A stretch of DNA of 64,000 nt from an uncultured Acidobacteriaceae bacterium (GTDB lineage: Bacteria > Acidobacteriota > Terriglobia > Terriglobales > Acidobacteriaceae). Under the pieces are notes generated by a model. The model saw nothing but the letters and a program-made list of their open reading frames with translations, did not search any database and was not told the DNA's origin. The stretch covers positions 186,001-250,000 of the forward strand of contig CALFMO010000006.1 in NCBI GenBank assembly GCA_937879855.1, given 5' to 3'. Below are positions 1 through 8,975 of this stretch, piece by piece. A program made the translations under genes and the position numbers. The stretch's first letter is position 1. Each line of letters opens with the position of its first letter.

Positions 1-32
1 CCCCAACTCACTGGCAGGCGCCGCCAGAGTGG

Positions 33-1220
33 ATGAATTTTCATTACCTGGTTCGTGCGGAACAATGCCCTCGTTCCGCGGCCCTTCGGCATGCGACATA
101 CTCACAACTCTGGAACCGAAGGGGCTATCCAGACAAACCTAGTCTCGCCGCGCTTTCTGGCATGGTGATACATAAGGCGATCGCCCGAATAGTCCGTGCA
201 CTGGCCGACAGCGGAATTGGTTCGTTTGATGATCCCCGATCCGTCGCAATCCTAAAGAGCCTCGGTGGCTATTCGAAGGTGATTGCGGAGTCCGTCACAG
301 ATGTGTTTCAGTCTCTTGCGGGCAATCCGCGATTTGAACTCGTGCGGTCGTCGTCGTTGTTAAGACTCAACAATCGCCTTCCCGCTATCCGCGAGCAGGT
401 ACAGCTACAACTGTCGCGATTGAAATGGAAGTTGCAGCCTCCGCCCGTCGAACTGACTGAGAATTTGGATACCGATGCACTTGAAAGCGACCGTCTGCCT
501 TTGGAGCAAGGAACACATTTTGAGGTCGAATTGCGGCATCCTGGGATCAAATGGCGCGGATTTGCCGATTTGATCGAGCTTCATGATGACTTCTGCACCA
601 TCGAAGATTTCAAGTCCGGAGAACCGTCGGACGATCATTTATTGCAGTTGCAGATATACGCACTCCTTTGGAGCCATGACGACGAACTCAATCCGGCGAA
701 AACTGCCATCGACAAATTGGTCATTTGTTACCCCAATGGCGATCGGATCGTCCCTCACGACAAGAAGAGCGGCAGCAAGCTTGCTCAGGAGTTGCAGGCG
801 AGAACGAATGCTGTCCGCAAAGCAGTATCGGGTCCTGAATCTCAGGCAAATCTCGACGCCGAGCGATGCCCGCAATGCGACGTTCGCCATCTGTGTTCTG
901 ACTATTGGACGGGAACCCGGCTTGCCAGTGTTGGTGGCCCTGGTACAAAGAGAGTTGACATCGATGACATACAACTTGCCCTGCGATCCCGCAAAGGGCA
1001 GAACGCGTGGTCAGCAGAATGCCAATTGTCGAACCACGTGCCCGTAGGAAGCCCAGTATTGTTGCGTTGGACGCCCAAAGATTTTGTGGTGCTTGACCAG
1101 TTGTTACCGGGGTCGGAAGTACGTTTGAGCGGGGCGCTGCTGTCGTACAGCGAAGACGCCAAGCTGCAAATTGTTACCTGCGCCGCTGCTACAGATTTGA
1201 TTCTCCCTGGCGCAAACTGA
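33..1220 (+). CDS. PD-(D/E)XK nuclease with Fe-S type Cys motif (RecB/Cas4/AddB-like), possibly 5' partial
   Basis: This is a probable DNA exonuclease of the RecB/Cas4/AddB nuclease superfamily. Visible elements are Cys12 (CPRSAAL), His48 in a helix (SGMVIHKAI), Asp179 (WRGFADLI), Asp192 and Lys194 (IEDFKSG), and a C-terminal Cys279-x2-Cys282-x5-Cys288 cluster. With Cys12 this gives the four-cysteine iron-sulphur arrangement known from AddB and Cas4. The last ~90 residues are a separate small domain. The reading frame stays open upstream to the window edge and there is no good ribosome site before the ATG, so the true start may lie outside. No cas genes are adjacent, so a repair or recombination role is more likely than CRISPR adaptation. 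The family call is firm; the partner is unknown. Confidence 0.8.
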   Translation: MNFHYLVRAEQCPRSAALRHATYSQLWNRRGYPDKPSLAALSGMVIHKAIARIVRALADSGIGSFDDPRSVAILKSLGGYSKVIAESVTDVFQSLAGNPRFELVRSSSLLRLNNRLPAIREQVQLQLSRLKWKLQPPPVELTENLDTDALESDRLPLEQGTHFEVELRHPGIKWRGFADLIELHDDFCTIEDFKSGEPSDDHLLQLQIYALLWSHDDELNPAKTAIDKLVICYPNGDRIVPHDKKSGSKLAQELQARTNAVRKAVSGPESQANLDAERCPQCDVRHLCSDYWTGTRLASVGGPGTKRVDIDDIQLALRSRKGQNAWSAECQLSNHVPVGSPVLLRWTPKDFVVLDQLLPGSEVRLSGALLSYSEDAKLQIVTCAAATDLILPGAN

Positions 1221-1501
1221 CTGTCTTGTCCACAGATGATTGGGCGAATTGACTCTGAATCAGCTGCATTGCAGGCCAAATTTCGCTCTGAAGCCCAATC
1301 AAATCACTGAGATCTCCAATAATCAGGAAGGTATGAAAGGACTCACTGCGGCGCGTATCGGCCCGACAGATACGGCACACTCTATGACACACCGCCCCTC
1401 AAGATCATCAAGGCTAGATTTCGACGAGCTGGCTCGTGTTCGTCGGCAACAGCGTCAAAAGGACGACAGCAAGGCTGCTGGCAAAATCTGCGTCCATTTG
1501 C

Positions 1502-2497
1502 TTACCGATTCAGATCCACCACGGCGACCTTGTTCACTCCACTACAGGCCAGATAAAGCCGCCGATCGGGAGTTGCGACCATATTGCGAACCACGCCGCC
1601 GCCGGATGGGATCGGCTCCGTACTGAAGCTCTCCGACTTAGGATCAAACTTCACCAGGGTATTGGGTTTCACGCCCGATTCGCTGTACCAGACTTCGCCA
1701 TCTTTGGTGACCGCGATCCCGTACGGTTCTGACCCCGTACCTCCCGGCGATGCCCACTCCTTCAGCGGCTTTCCGCTTGCCGGATCAAAGTGTCCCAGAT
1801 ACCCGCGAGCATAATCGGTGTAATAGATCGTGCCATCAGGCGCCAGAGCGATCCGCCGCGGGCGCGCGTTCGCCGCTGGCAGCGTGTACTCGCGGATTTT
1901 CATTGTGTTCGGGTCAATGCTGGCCAGCTTGTTCGTACCGAATTCACAGAAGAAAGGCACGTTGTCTTGTGTAACCACGATGCCATAGGGGACAGCGTGT
2001 GCGGTAGGTGATTTGGCCAGGGTCATCTTGCCGGTTTTCGGATCGAGGCGCCCGATATAGTTGGTCTGTTCATTGGTGAACCACAGAATGCCATTGTGGT
2101 CGAATACGGGCGTGTGCGGGTCGATCTGGGTTCCCTCCGGAGGGTGATACTCGGCAATCGCACCTGTCTTGGGATCGAGCCTGCCGATGTAACCGCCGGA
2201 GATGGCGGTGAACCAGATGTTGCCTTCTTTGTCCGCGACTAGGCCGTGCGGCCCGGAATTGGGTGTTTTCAGCGGAAATTCCTTGAACTCTCCCGTCTTC
2301 GGATCAAGCCGGCCCAGCTTATTTGCTCCCTGGCCGGTGTACCAGAGTGAGCCGTCGGGCGCCAGTGCCGGGTCGTGTGGTCGCGACCGCGGAGTCGGCA
2401 CCTCGTATTCCTTGATCTGCACGCTCAGAGTTCCCGCCATTGCGAGTCCCGCAACCGTGGCAGCCAATATAAACGGGTATAGTTTGCGCAGAGACAT
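1502..2497 (-). CDS. Secreted beta-propeller protein, virginiamycin B lyase (Vgb)-like
   Basis: The protein has about 331 residues: a signal peptide (LYPFILAATVAGLAMAG), then repeated blades of the form GxLWFTxxxxNxIGRLDPxTG, typical of the streptogramin-lyase-like/SMP-30 seven-bladed propellers. The ATG at 2497 was chosen because AAGGAG lies 8 nt upstream; the open frame continues further but lacks such a site. It is probably exported to the periplasm. Vgb-like propellers are abundant in Acidobacteria and most have no proven substrate, so resistance to streptogramins should not be assumed. It is monocistronic here, between the nuclease and a polymerase remnant. Confidence 0.75.
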   Translation of the reverse strand: MSLRKLYPFILAATVAGLAMAGTLSVQIKEYEVPTPRSRPHDPALAPDGSLWYTGQGANKLGRLDPKTGEFKEFPLKTPNSGPHGLVADKEGNIWFTAISGGYIGRLDPKTGAIAEYHPPEGTQIDPHTPVFDHNGILWFTNEQTNYIGRLDPKTGKMTLAKSPTAHAVPYGIVVTQDNVPFFCEFGTNKLASIDPNTMKIREYTLPAANARPRRIALAPDGTIYYTDYARGYLGHFDPASGKPLKEWASPGGTGSEPYGIAVTKDGEVWYSESGVKPNTLVKFDPKSESFSTEPIPSGGGVVRNMVATPDRRLYLACSGVNKVAVVDLNR

Positions 2498-2618
2498 AGG
2501 CGCTCTCCTTACATGAAAATTGTAGCCCTTCGTTCGAGATCTTTCCCAGATCGGGTCGGATCGGCCAAGCGGTAAGCCTGAGGTCTCCATCAGCGGCTTT
2601 TGTCAACCGTCCAGGCAC

Positions 2619-3158
2619 TCAAAAAGATCCGGCTGCGCCGCGGCATCTCCGGCCAAAATTACTCAAGCCAACACCGACCAGCCGAAAACGTTGTTTCGGG
2701 CCGAGATCTACTCGCTCGCGCAGCGCTAGAGCTATGCCGGTTAATTCCTCGCAAGAAGAAGGAGGATAGCTGGATGTGTGGCTGCGTGTGAGAATTTTAA
2801 ACTCGCTCGTTTTCAGTTTGAGGACCACGGTGCGTGCTATCCGCGATTCCTTGCGCGAGGCGGACCACAGCTTTTCCGCAAGGCGGCGGATCATCACCTC
2901 TGTTTCTGCCAACGGTACGTCGTGCTCAAAAGTATCCTCCACGGAGATCGATTTGGTTGGCCTGTGCGGGACGACTTCACTCTGGTCCACGCCCCGGGAG
3001 AAGTCGTATAAGCGGACACCATAGCTACCGAAATCGGCTTCGAGTGCCGGTAACTCTAGCCCTCGCATATCTCCCACCGTCTGAATTCCACGTTTGGCGA
3101 GTTTCTCACCCGTCACTTTGCCAACCCCGGTCAGACGTCCAACAGGCAGCGGGAGAAG
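2619..3158 (-). pseudogene. dinB: dinB (DNA polymerase IV) C-terminal remnant
   Basis: This open stretch encodes the helix-hairpin-helix and little-finger part of Y-family DNA polymerase IV. It runs from LPVGRLTGVGKVTGEKL through KSISVEDTFEHDV to the end RLVGVGLSNF. The catalytic palm and fingers (about the first 170 residues of the family) are missing: upstream of about 3158 the frame no longer resembles DinB. There is no convincing start; the GTG at 3116 lies inside the hairpin domain. I read it as a 5'-truncated pseudogene. It lies in the same ~5 kb as a nuclease gene and a DNA ligase. Confidence 0.75.
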
Positions 3159-3383
3159 ATTACGATCTGTGGTTGGAGCCCGGGATGACGAATCCGATGC
3201 ATGTAGCCGAGTGCCTCAAACCGTTCCATTCCGGACTGATGAAAACATGTCCGGTGAGCACGCGATTAAACCGCCCAGAGAACGATGATCCGGAATGTGC
3301 GCGGGAAGTGCCCATTACAATAACCACTCAGACACTATTCTGAACGTTGCGGGTCCGGAGGCACATGAAGGCTGGTGGTGACT

Positions 3384-3611
3384 CTACGATGCCCGTTTCT
3401 GCTTCTTGAATTTAGCCCAACGCGCTTTCTGCGCGTCCGAGATTCGCTTTCGCGCTGCGGGAGAGAGCCGTCGTCGTCCTCCACGACGAGCAGATCGCCC
3501 CTTACTTCCATCCGACAAACCCTGCAACGCATTCACGGACGCATCCAGGCCGCGTAATTCCTTTTCAACTTCAGCACGCCTTGTTTGTATGTCCGCAAGA
3601 ATCTGGGGCAA
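3384..3611 (-). CDS. Small basic protein, hypothetical
   Basis: The product is 75 residues or slightly fewer. The N-terminal half looks helical (ILADIQTRRAEVEKELRGLD). The C-terminal half is strongly basic and Ala/Arg/Lys-rich (RRRLSPAARKRISDAQKARW), resembling nucleoid-associated or AT-hook-adjacent basic tails found in acidobacterial small proteins. The only in-frame start after an upstream stop is TTG at 3611, with a weak, distant GAGGGG. A nucleic-acid-binding role is inference from charge only. Confidence 0.45.
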   Translation of the reverse strand: MPQILADIQTRRAEVEKELRGLDASVNALQGLSDGSKGRSARRGGRRRLSPAARKRISDAQKARWAKFKKQKRAS

Positions 3612-3724
3612 CGTTCACGTTTGTGTCCCCTCTTGGGTTCGAAATCGACTGCGCAAGTGCTCAATTGTAGCAAGCGGCACCAAATCTAAGAGACACGCAT
3701 GTTCGCTGGCATCTAAGCCTTGAT

Positions 3725-4702
3725 ATGACCGCACTCCGGCGAGAATCCGTGGCGCGATTTATTTCTCCCATGCGTCCGCGCATGGTGTCCGCGCTGCCAG
3801 CGGACAGTTCCAAATGGCTTTATGAGCCGAAGCTCGACGGCTATCGAGCCATTGCGGTGAAGAATGCCAGTACTGCGAGTCTCTTCTCAATGGAAGGTCG
3901 AACATTTGATGAACGGTTTCCTCGCGTTCATGCAGCGCTCGACAGACTCCCGCTGAAAGACGTCGTACTCGACGGCGAAGTGGTAGCCGTGGAGCCAAGT
4001 GGCCGGCCGAACTTCAACGAACTGCAAAACGCCGCCAAAACCAAGCTCCCAATCTACTACGTTGTCTTCGATGTGCTGCATCACAGAGGCAAAGATCTGC
4101 TCGATCTGCCGCTGGAAGAACGCAAAGCGATCCTAGACAAAGTCGCCAGCAAATTCGTGGCACCGATCCAACAAGTGCTCGTCTTCCCTGCCGATGTCGA
4201 TCGCGATACGGTTATTGCTGCCGTGAAGCGGCTGAAAATTGAAGGTGTGGTAGCAAAACTCAAAGGATCGAGGTACGAGCCGGGGAGAGAGGTCGATTTC
4301 TGGCAAAAGCAGCGCTTTAATAAGGAGGACAAGTTTTTCTTGGGCGGGTTCATCCCTGGTCCCCGCGGGATCGGTCAGCTGCTGATTGGCGAATATCGTG
4401 AGGACGGAAAGCTCTACTTCGTTAAAAGGCTTATTCCTGGCCTTAACGAATTCAATCGGCGCACAATATTCGATGCGATTCAGGACCTCAGGACATCGGA
4501 GATGCCGTTCGCCAACCTACCCGAAAGCAAAAGTGACTATCAGCACGCAATGACGGAAGACGTAATGGCTAAGTCTGTGTGGCTCAGGCCGGAACAACAA
4601 GTGGAAGTTGAATTTGTGGAACGCACGCCACATCGCAGGCTTAGGCATGCCTCATTCCGCCGGCTGCTACCACGCTTAAGGGGAGAAATGAAGCGGGATT
4701 GA
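3725..4702 (+). CDS. ATP-dependent DNA ligase, LigD-type ligase domain
   Basis: A 325-residue stand-alone ATP-dependent ligase. Motif I is EPKLDGYR with nucleophile Lys36, motif III-like DGEVVAV is near residue 90, and motif IV EGVVAKLKGSRY near residue 180 is followed by the motif V lysines. The C-terminal OB domain runs from about residue 205 (FFLGGFIPGPRGIGQLLIGEY). This matches the ligase module of LigD used in bacterial non-homologous end joining. The polymerase and phosphoesterase domains of full-length LigD are absent, and no ku gene is visible in the window. It seals nicks in the cytoplasm after self-adenylation on Lys36. The gene is intact, unlike the neighbouring dinB fragment. Confidence 0.85.
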   Translation: MTALRRESVARFISPMRPRMVSALPADSSKWLYEPKLDGYRAIAVKNASTASLFSMEGRTFDERFPRVHAALDRLPLKDVVLDGEVVAVEPSGRPNFNELQNAAKTKLPIYYVVFDVLHHRGKDLLDLPLEERKAILDKVASKFVAPIQQVLVFPADVDRDTVIAAVKRLKIEGVVAKLKGSRYEPGREVDFWQKQRFNKEDKFFLGGFIPGPRGIGQLLIGEYREDGKLYFVKRLIPGLNEFNRRTIFDAIQDLRTSEMPFANLPESKSDYQHAMTEDVMAKSVWLRPEQQVEVEFVERTPHRRLRHASFRRLLPRLRGEMKRD

Positions 4703-4737
4703 CATAAAACACACAGCGGAGGGACGCCGTTCTGAGA

Positions 4738-5147
4738 GCATATTTGCGTTTGGAGCATAAATCGGAGATGTGCCACCCCAGCTCACGAGTTCATTTGCCG
4801 CGTCGTACGTTGCCGAGGTGACGGGCTGAGGCAGGTTCGTTCTTGCAAAACTCCCGCTGACCTGCGTTCGATGCCCGGCCTGGTCATAAGTATATGTCAG
4901 GTTGCCCAACGTATTTACTCATAAGTTATACATGAGGCTCGTTAATCTTGAGGCCGGATCGTAGCCGTATAGGACTTCCACGCCGTTCGGTACGCCAGGG
5001 ACGACCGGAGGTTAGCATCATCACAATTGAGGGTGACATTGGAGGCCGCCTGAGTAATCTGGGTCAAACGATAGGCATTGTCCCACGTGTGATTGACTGG
5101 CGCGCAGGCGGGAGCACCTGAGGCACACGGCACAGTCATGCTACTGC
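4738..5147 (-). pseudogene. RHS/YD-repeat fragment, frameshifted
   Basis: This ~410-bp block is a close copy of an internal part of the RHS gene at 9975-15167 (about 10.94-11.35 kb). MTVPCASGAPACAP and the HTWDNAYRLTQITQAASN stretch match the intact gene, as do GHRTQVSGSFARTNLPQP and SATYDAANELV. A frameshift after RSSLA and stop codons split it into two open pieces (4942-5139 and ~4735-4909). It lacks a start and the RHS core. It is probably left over from recombination or deletion at the RHS locus. Confidence 0.85.
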
Positions 5148-5199
5148 GCCAGTCAGCGGCGCAGGGCCATCCCCACGGGAGGCGTGGGGCGGGCTGTGG

Positions 5200-5400
5200 C
5201 TAGTGCGATCCTGGAAAGTGAAAGACAAAGATCATCACTGAATAAAAGACGATAAGATATGCGAGTACGAAGCTGAACCTGCGCCATTCTCGAGCAGATT
5301 TCGGCCACCAGACCCAACATGAAATGCCCAGGAGCAGGGCATTCGGCGCGACAACCAATACCTGTAACCATCGTGGCCAACTTGAATAGGGTACGATCAT
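5200..5400 (-). CDS. Small two-helix membrane protein
   Basis: About 66 residues with two hydrophobic segments (WLQVLVVAPNALLLGISCWV and FVLAYLIVFYSVMIFVF), predicted inner-membrane. The ATG at 5400 is preferred over a TTG at 5412. It lies between an RHS remnant and an OB-like-domain gene in the tail array behind RHS locus 1, a position where RHS and other polymorphic-toxin systems keep immunity genes. No family was recognised. Confidence 0.5.
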   Translation of the reverse strand: MIVPYSSWPRWLQVLVVAPNALLLGISCWVWWPKSAREWRRFSFVLAYLIVFYSVMIFVFHFPGSH

Positions 5401-5563
5401 ATTTTTACTCAAGGTGCTTCGCTGGTCGGCGAGTTCCTCCGAGAATGCCGGCCACTTCGGAGACCAAGAAGCTCATATGCTTGATTTCATAGAGAATTTC
5501 CTCGTTTTATCGAGGTCGTAATTCCCTCCCCATAAAACAAGTTCCGACCAATTTGCGTCTGCA

Positions 5564-5983
5564 TTATTTCACGCTGATCTGTCCTGGTGACTTAGCCACA
5601 ATATTGGGCAGATCATAATAACGGTTAATAACTCCAGTAACGCAGATTTGCTTGCCTTTCCAGGTCCGCGGGCTTGGAACAAATTTTCCCCAATCCTCTC
5701 CCCAAATGGAGATTGTGAAGACCCCGTGCGGCCAATCCTTGTCCAGATAGATGAGGGTGAGGGTACCGCCTCCGTAGTGCGTAGATACGACATTGCCGCA
5801 AACCGTGGCATTTTCACCAATGTGACTCTTTGCCTGAATAGCACTTAATGTGCCCTGAGCGGGAGCTTGAGCAGGCATATTGATCGCAGTACCGTTTGTG
5901 GCTAGTACCTTGATCACGGCGATCAGCAGCACAAAAGCGGCTGCTAGCCATAATGTCCAATTCGATGAGAAGTAGCGACTCAT
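5564..5983 (-). CDS. Membrane-anchored OB-like domain protein (copy 1)
   Basis: About 139 residues: an N-terminal transmembrane anchor (LWLAAAFVLLIAVIKVLA), a linker, then an OB-fold-like domain beginning AKSHIGENATVCGNV and ending CVTGVINRYYDLPNIVAKSP. The pattern HIGENATVCG, then FTISIWGEDW, CVTG and SPxQISVK is shared with the genes at 9549-9956 and 7246-8268. The start at 5983 aligns with the internal MSRDPSYNW of the 7246 gene. The domain resembles small bacterial tRNA-anti-type OB folds. It probably faces the periplasm. Function is unknown; an immunity role is inference from its place behind an RHS gene. Confidence 0.6.
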   Translation of the reverse strand: MSRYFSSNWTLWLAAAFVLLIAVIKVLATNGTAINMPAQAPAQGTLSAIQAKSHIGENATVCGNVVSTHYGGGTLTLIYLDKDWPHGVFTISIWGEDWGKFVPSPRTWKGKQICVTGVINRYYDLPNIVAKSPGQISVK

Positions 5984-6155
5984 GATGCAACGGAATAGTA
6001 TCGTCTCCTCCGAACCCTTGCCACGCAGAACCAATAACCGCCTAACGGTGTGATGTCCGAACCGGCTCTGCCAGGTAAGAGGTTTGCCGATTCCCGGGAT
6101 CAGGCCCTGGTCGACTGCGGTATTTGCTCCAGCAGCCAAGCTCTCGACTGCATTT

Positions 6156-6410
6156 TCACATTCTCCTCCACTGTTTGACAGCCATCCACATTAAGGCAAC
6201 GAGCGAGATGGCCGAAAGCATGAAAAGTACACCTCGGGGAAAAGTCAGTCCTCCCCGTGGAGCTTGGATGACAAAGTAAGAAGCGCCGATCACGCCCAGA
6301 ATCCAAGACCGCCACTTAGCTGGCGACCACTTAGCCGCAGGGGATGGCGGTGTTCGCAAGAAACCGAAAGCAGTCTTCCGTTTAGAAAAGAGCACAGGCC
6401 GCTCCTGCAC
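6156..6410 (-). CDS. Small membrane protein downstream of orphan RHS tip
   Basis: 84 residues with two hydrophobic helices (WILGVIGASYFVIQAP and VLFMLSAISLVALMWMAV). Its ATG overlaps the 3' end of the orphan RHS tip by 28 bp, suggesting translational coupling like a tip/immunity pair. No known family was recognised. Confidence 0.5.
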   Translation of the reverse strand: MQERPVLFSKRKTAFGFLRTPPSPAAKWSPAKWRSWILGVIGASYFVIQAPRGGLTFPRGVLFMLSAISLVALMWMAVKQWRRM

Positions 6411-6700
6411 CCATCAGCGTTGCGACGTCATGCACCGTTTTCCAATATGTGACGCCCTCAATTAAGCCTGACAGAGCCGACTCTTCGATAGTTACAACTG
6501 GTAAAGTAGTTGAGACCGAATATGAGACCCTAGCGTCCTCTGTCGCGACCGTTACGCCGGATCCGAGGTTCGCATAACCAACAACACGCTCGCTGTCCGA
6601 AACAAGGCCACGAGCGAGATGTTCGACCCCGTGATGGGTCAATTGATCCGTTCCCACGTCCACCCCATTATCTCTGATGGACAGCCCATGACTGGGTCCA
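6382..6700 (-). pseudogene. Orphan RHS C-terminal tip
   Basis: This stretch encodes a sequence matching the C-terminal tip of the RHS protein at 9975. The orphan has THHGVEHL, an alternating hydrophobic stretch, then TVHDVATLMGAGAACALF; the intact tip has DKGVHHVLEHTEF and ends DIWDVSGLLAAGGVCAFE. There is no RHS core upstream. The open frame instead runs into a 71-bp repeat (6713-6783) and then antisense to a membrane-protein gene. It looks like a displaced tip cassette without its delivery protein. Homology is seen by eye and is convincing only over the last ~85 residues. Confidence 0.55.
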
Positions 6701-6712
6701 CCGCAACCCGGT

Positions 6713-6783
6713 CTGCGCCGGCAACGAATCGCACCGTTTTGGTCATCGGCGAGATTGCCGTGAACGGTCATTCCGCTGGAGTC
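6713..6783. repeat. 71-bp direct repeat, copy A
   Basis: Nearly identical to 9084-9154 (about six mismatches), in the same orientation and 2.37 kb apart. Each copy sits immediately 5' (minus strand) of tip-like or membrane-protein debris. It is probably a recombination footprint between cassettes. Confidence 0.8.
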
Positions 6784-7252
6784 GGGGCTGGCGGCGAAAA
6801 CAATACAGAAACGGATTGGAAATGAATACCAATAGCGAGCTAGGAAACAGGTTCTCTGGGCGGAAAGCCCAATGCACGGCGATGTAAATCGTGTTAAGAA
6901 GGGCAAGACTGGTCAGGGCCATCGTCAGTTCCTTTGCAGAGGATGCACGGTTGTGCAATGCGACTATCACGGCACACATCAGAAAGTTGATCATCGCGAT
7001 CAGCAGAAGCAGCTTTCCAATTCGAATTCGGTTTGGTGTAACTGTCAGGACAGGGGCCCAAAGGCTTGCGCCCGGACGTCTGTGGAACGTCATAAGCATC
7101 ACGATCGCATGGACAACGAAAAAGGCTTCCACTATCCACACGCTAGCGGGAAGTTGCGTCCGACCGAGGAATGCGTTCACGTACCAAATGAAAACACCCA
7201 TCGATGATAAGCACCCATAGGTAAAACACATTTGTGCGGTTCGATTCATTGC
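6743..7252 (-). CDS. Four-helix membrane protein
   Basis: About 169 residues with four hydrophobic segments (MCFTYGCLSSMGVFIWYV, VWIVEAFFVVHAIVMLMTF, KLLLLIAMINFLMCAVIVAL and SLALLNTIYIAVHW), so an integral inner-membrane protein. Its ATG at 7252 overlaps the stop of the upstream gene, so the two are translationally coupled. The last ~20 residues are encoded by repeat copy A and may be a fused or replaced end. Function unknown. Confidence 0.55.
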   Translation of the reverse strand, partial: AMNRTAQMCFTYGCLSSMGVFIWYVNAFLGRTQLPASVWIVEAFFVVHAIVMLMTFHRRPGASLWAPVLTVTPNRIRIGKLLLLIAMINFLMCAVIVALHNRASSAKELTMALTSLALLNTIYIAVHWAFRPENLFPSSLLVFISNPFLYCFRRQPRLQRNDRSRQSRR

Positions 7253-8268
7253 CAACACTCATAAATCTCGTATGCCGCCTTCCAGGCACGCGGCGCCGGC
7301 GAAAAGCTGGCCCAGTCCTCTGATCGGATGCTAATAGTGAAGACGTCGTGCGGCAAATCGTTATCAAGATGAACGAGGGTGCGACCGCCACCTCCATAAT
7401 GACTGGTTACCGCGATGCCGCACACGGTCGGATTTTCTCCAATGTGATTCTTTGCCTCGCTGGTTGCCAATGCACCCGATGGAAGATGCACAGGCACATC
7501 AGTCGCAATCTTTGTGCGATGGAGTGAGGTGTAGATCACCAGCAACATAATAAGTATTATTCCGACGATTAGCACCCAGTTATACGAAGGATCGCGGCTC
7601 ATGAAACCGTCAAATATCTTTTGGGATGTACGACTAACAACGATGCTGGGGTCTGAACTCGTACCCGATTCATCAAAAGAGCTGTAACTTTTCCCTATCC
7701 AGTAGAGATAGAGCTTTTGAGCGGTGATAGCGACAAAGGTCGTGGAGAGAATTTCCCAGAACAACAGAACCGCTAAGATGGCGGAACGATGCTCCGGTAT
7801 CTTTTCCCGGGGAATGGAGAAGCTGATGACTACACCAATGACAGAGATCACCAAAGAAAAAGATAGGCTGGTCCAGCCAAGCCGTTCTGCGGCTAGGATA
7901 AGCCGTGGGCTGTGCCGGAAAAGAGCAGAACCCAGGCATCCGAAACACAGGGCAGCCCAAAGAAATAAGAAGCCAGCGAACGCCATATCGGCACCATTTG
8001 CCAAGGTCAGCCCAAGCCAGCCGAACCAAAGGGTCGGCACGAAAAGACGCCATTTCCAGTCATACGAACTCCATTGTCGGTGCCTTTTGTAGAGAGGTGT
8101 GTGAACTGCCTCCCACAGCATCCATGCTGATACGAGCACGATGACAGCTATGGTTGTGCGATTTGCCGAGAAGTGGGACGGTTTCACCGCCACTATTGAG
8201 GCAAATACGTTTTGTGAAAGATAGAGTCGGGCCATTTGAGTTGTTTCCACAGTGGTCGCCGAGACCAT
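7246..8268 (-). CDS. Multi-spanning membrane protein fused to truncated OB-like domain (copy 2)
   Basis: About 340 residues. The N-terminal two thirds have several transmembrane helices (TTIAVIVLVSAWMLWEAV, MAFAGFLFLWAALCFGCLGS, LSFSLVISVIGVVISFSI and others). From the internal MSRDPSYNW the sequence aligns with the start of the 5564 gene: another anchor, then AKNHIGENPTVCGIAV. The OB-like domain breaks off after FSPAPRAWK, replaced by YEIYECWQ, so its last strands are missing. It reads as a fusion of two cassette genes with a truncated 3' end. Start uncertain: ATG 8268 or 8235. Confidence 0.5.
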   Translation of the reverse strand: MVSATTVETTQMARLYLSQNVFASIVAVKPSHFSANRTTIAVIVLVSAWMLWEAVHTPLYKRHRQWSSYDWKWRLFVPTLWFGWLGLTLANGADMAFAGFLFLWAALCFGCLGSALFRHSPRLILAAERLGWTSLSFSLVISVIGVVISFSIPREKIPEHRSAILAVLLFWEILSTTFVAITAQKLYLYWIGKSYSSFDESGTSSDPSIVVSRTSQKIFDGFMSRDPSYNWVLIVGIILIMLLVIYTSLHRTKIATDVPVHLPSGALATSEAKNHIGENPTVCGIAVTSHYGGGGRTLVHLDNDLPHDVFTISIRSEDWASFSPAPRAWKAAYEIYECWQ

Positions 8269-8465
8269 TTTCCATCGTCTACGATCCGGGCTGTCCAACT
8301 GGGCCACACGCGAATAATAAAAATGATCATCGCTGCAAGCAGCCTCAAATACATCAGAACGCCTTTGCCCAGTTCTCGGCCTACCACCTGAAAAGGCGAA
8401 GCTAAGAAGCCGCAATCGCAGCCTTCGCTAAGGGCGTTTCGAGCCTGCATCGCCCACATTAGCAA
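8193..8465 (-). pseudogene. Possible MauE/DoxX-like membrane fragment
   Basis: This frame reads ARNALSEGCDCGFLASPFQV followed by a hydrophobic helix, reminiscent of the GCDCGCFG-type C-terminal part of MauE/DoxX membrane proteins. There is no N-terminal portion, and the frame overlaps the next gene. The assignment is weak. Confidence 0.2.
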
Positions 8466-8975
8466 GACTATCTCCGAGCAGCGCTTGATCGCGTACTGTC
8501 CAGCTAAAGCGCTGCGAGCTGTTGCTGTTGTGACGCGCAGTGGTTAATTCGTGTGTGGCATCGATCGGGTTTCTAATCAAAGCGCTTCTCTGGCCTAGAC
8601 GATTTGCCCGCGATCGCGATTCATGCTCTCACAAACATCAATAAGACTCCTTCAAGAATGCCGACCGTATCGAGAAACATCGGCGTCCCCAATCAGTTGC
8701 GGTAGTCGAGAGCATACTCGCCTAACGTTGCAGAACTGGTTGTCGGAGGGCCCATGGTCATCGAGGCAACAGCACCGAAATAGACCGAGTCCACTTGCTC
8801 TCGCTTCTTAAGTGCCGGTAACTCACCATGGCCGCACTGAGAAGGCAGAACAGTGATACGCGGGAAGGATTGTACTCTGAATCGATGGACACACACTTAA
8901 AGAGTTTCTTAGACGCCAGGTGTGACGTCGGTCACGCGCCTCTGCCTTCCATGATACAGCTTGTCCATAATTGAC
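8466..8975. other. Intergenic, no feature recognised
   Basis: About 500 bp lying between cassette remnants. Short open frames on both strands have no recognisable sequence, ribosome site or hydrophobic pattern. Probably decayed DNA. Confidence 0.4.

Noticed and set aside
639..974. Minus-strand frames inside the nuclease gene
   Set aside because: They are antisense to a gene with clear catalytic motifs and show no family features.
1240..1626. Plus-strand frame downstream of the nuclease
   Set aside because: It overlaps the 3' end of the beta-propeller gene antisense and has no family or start signal.
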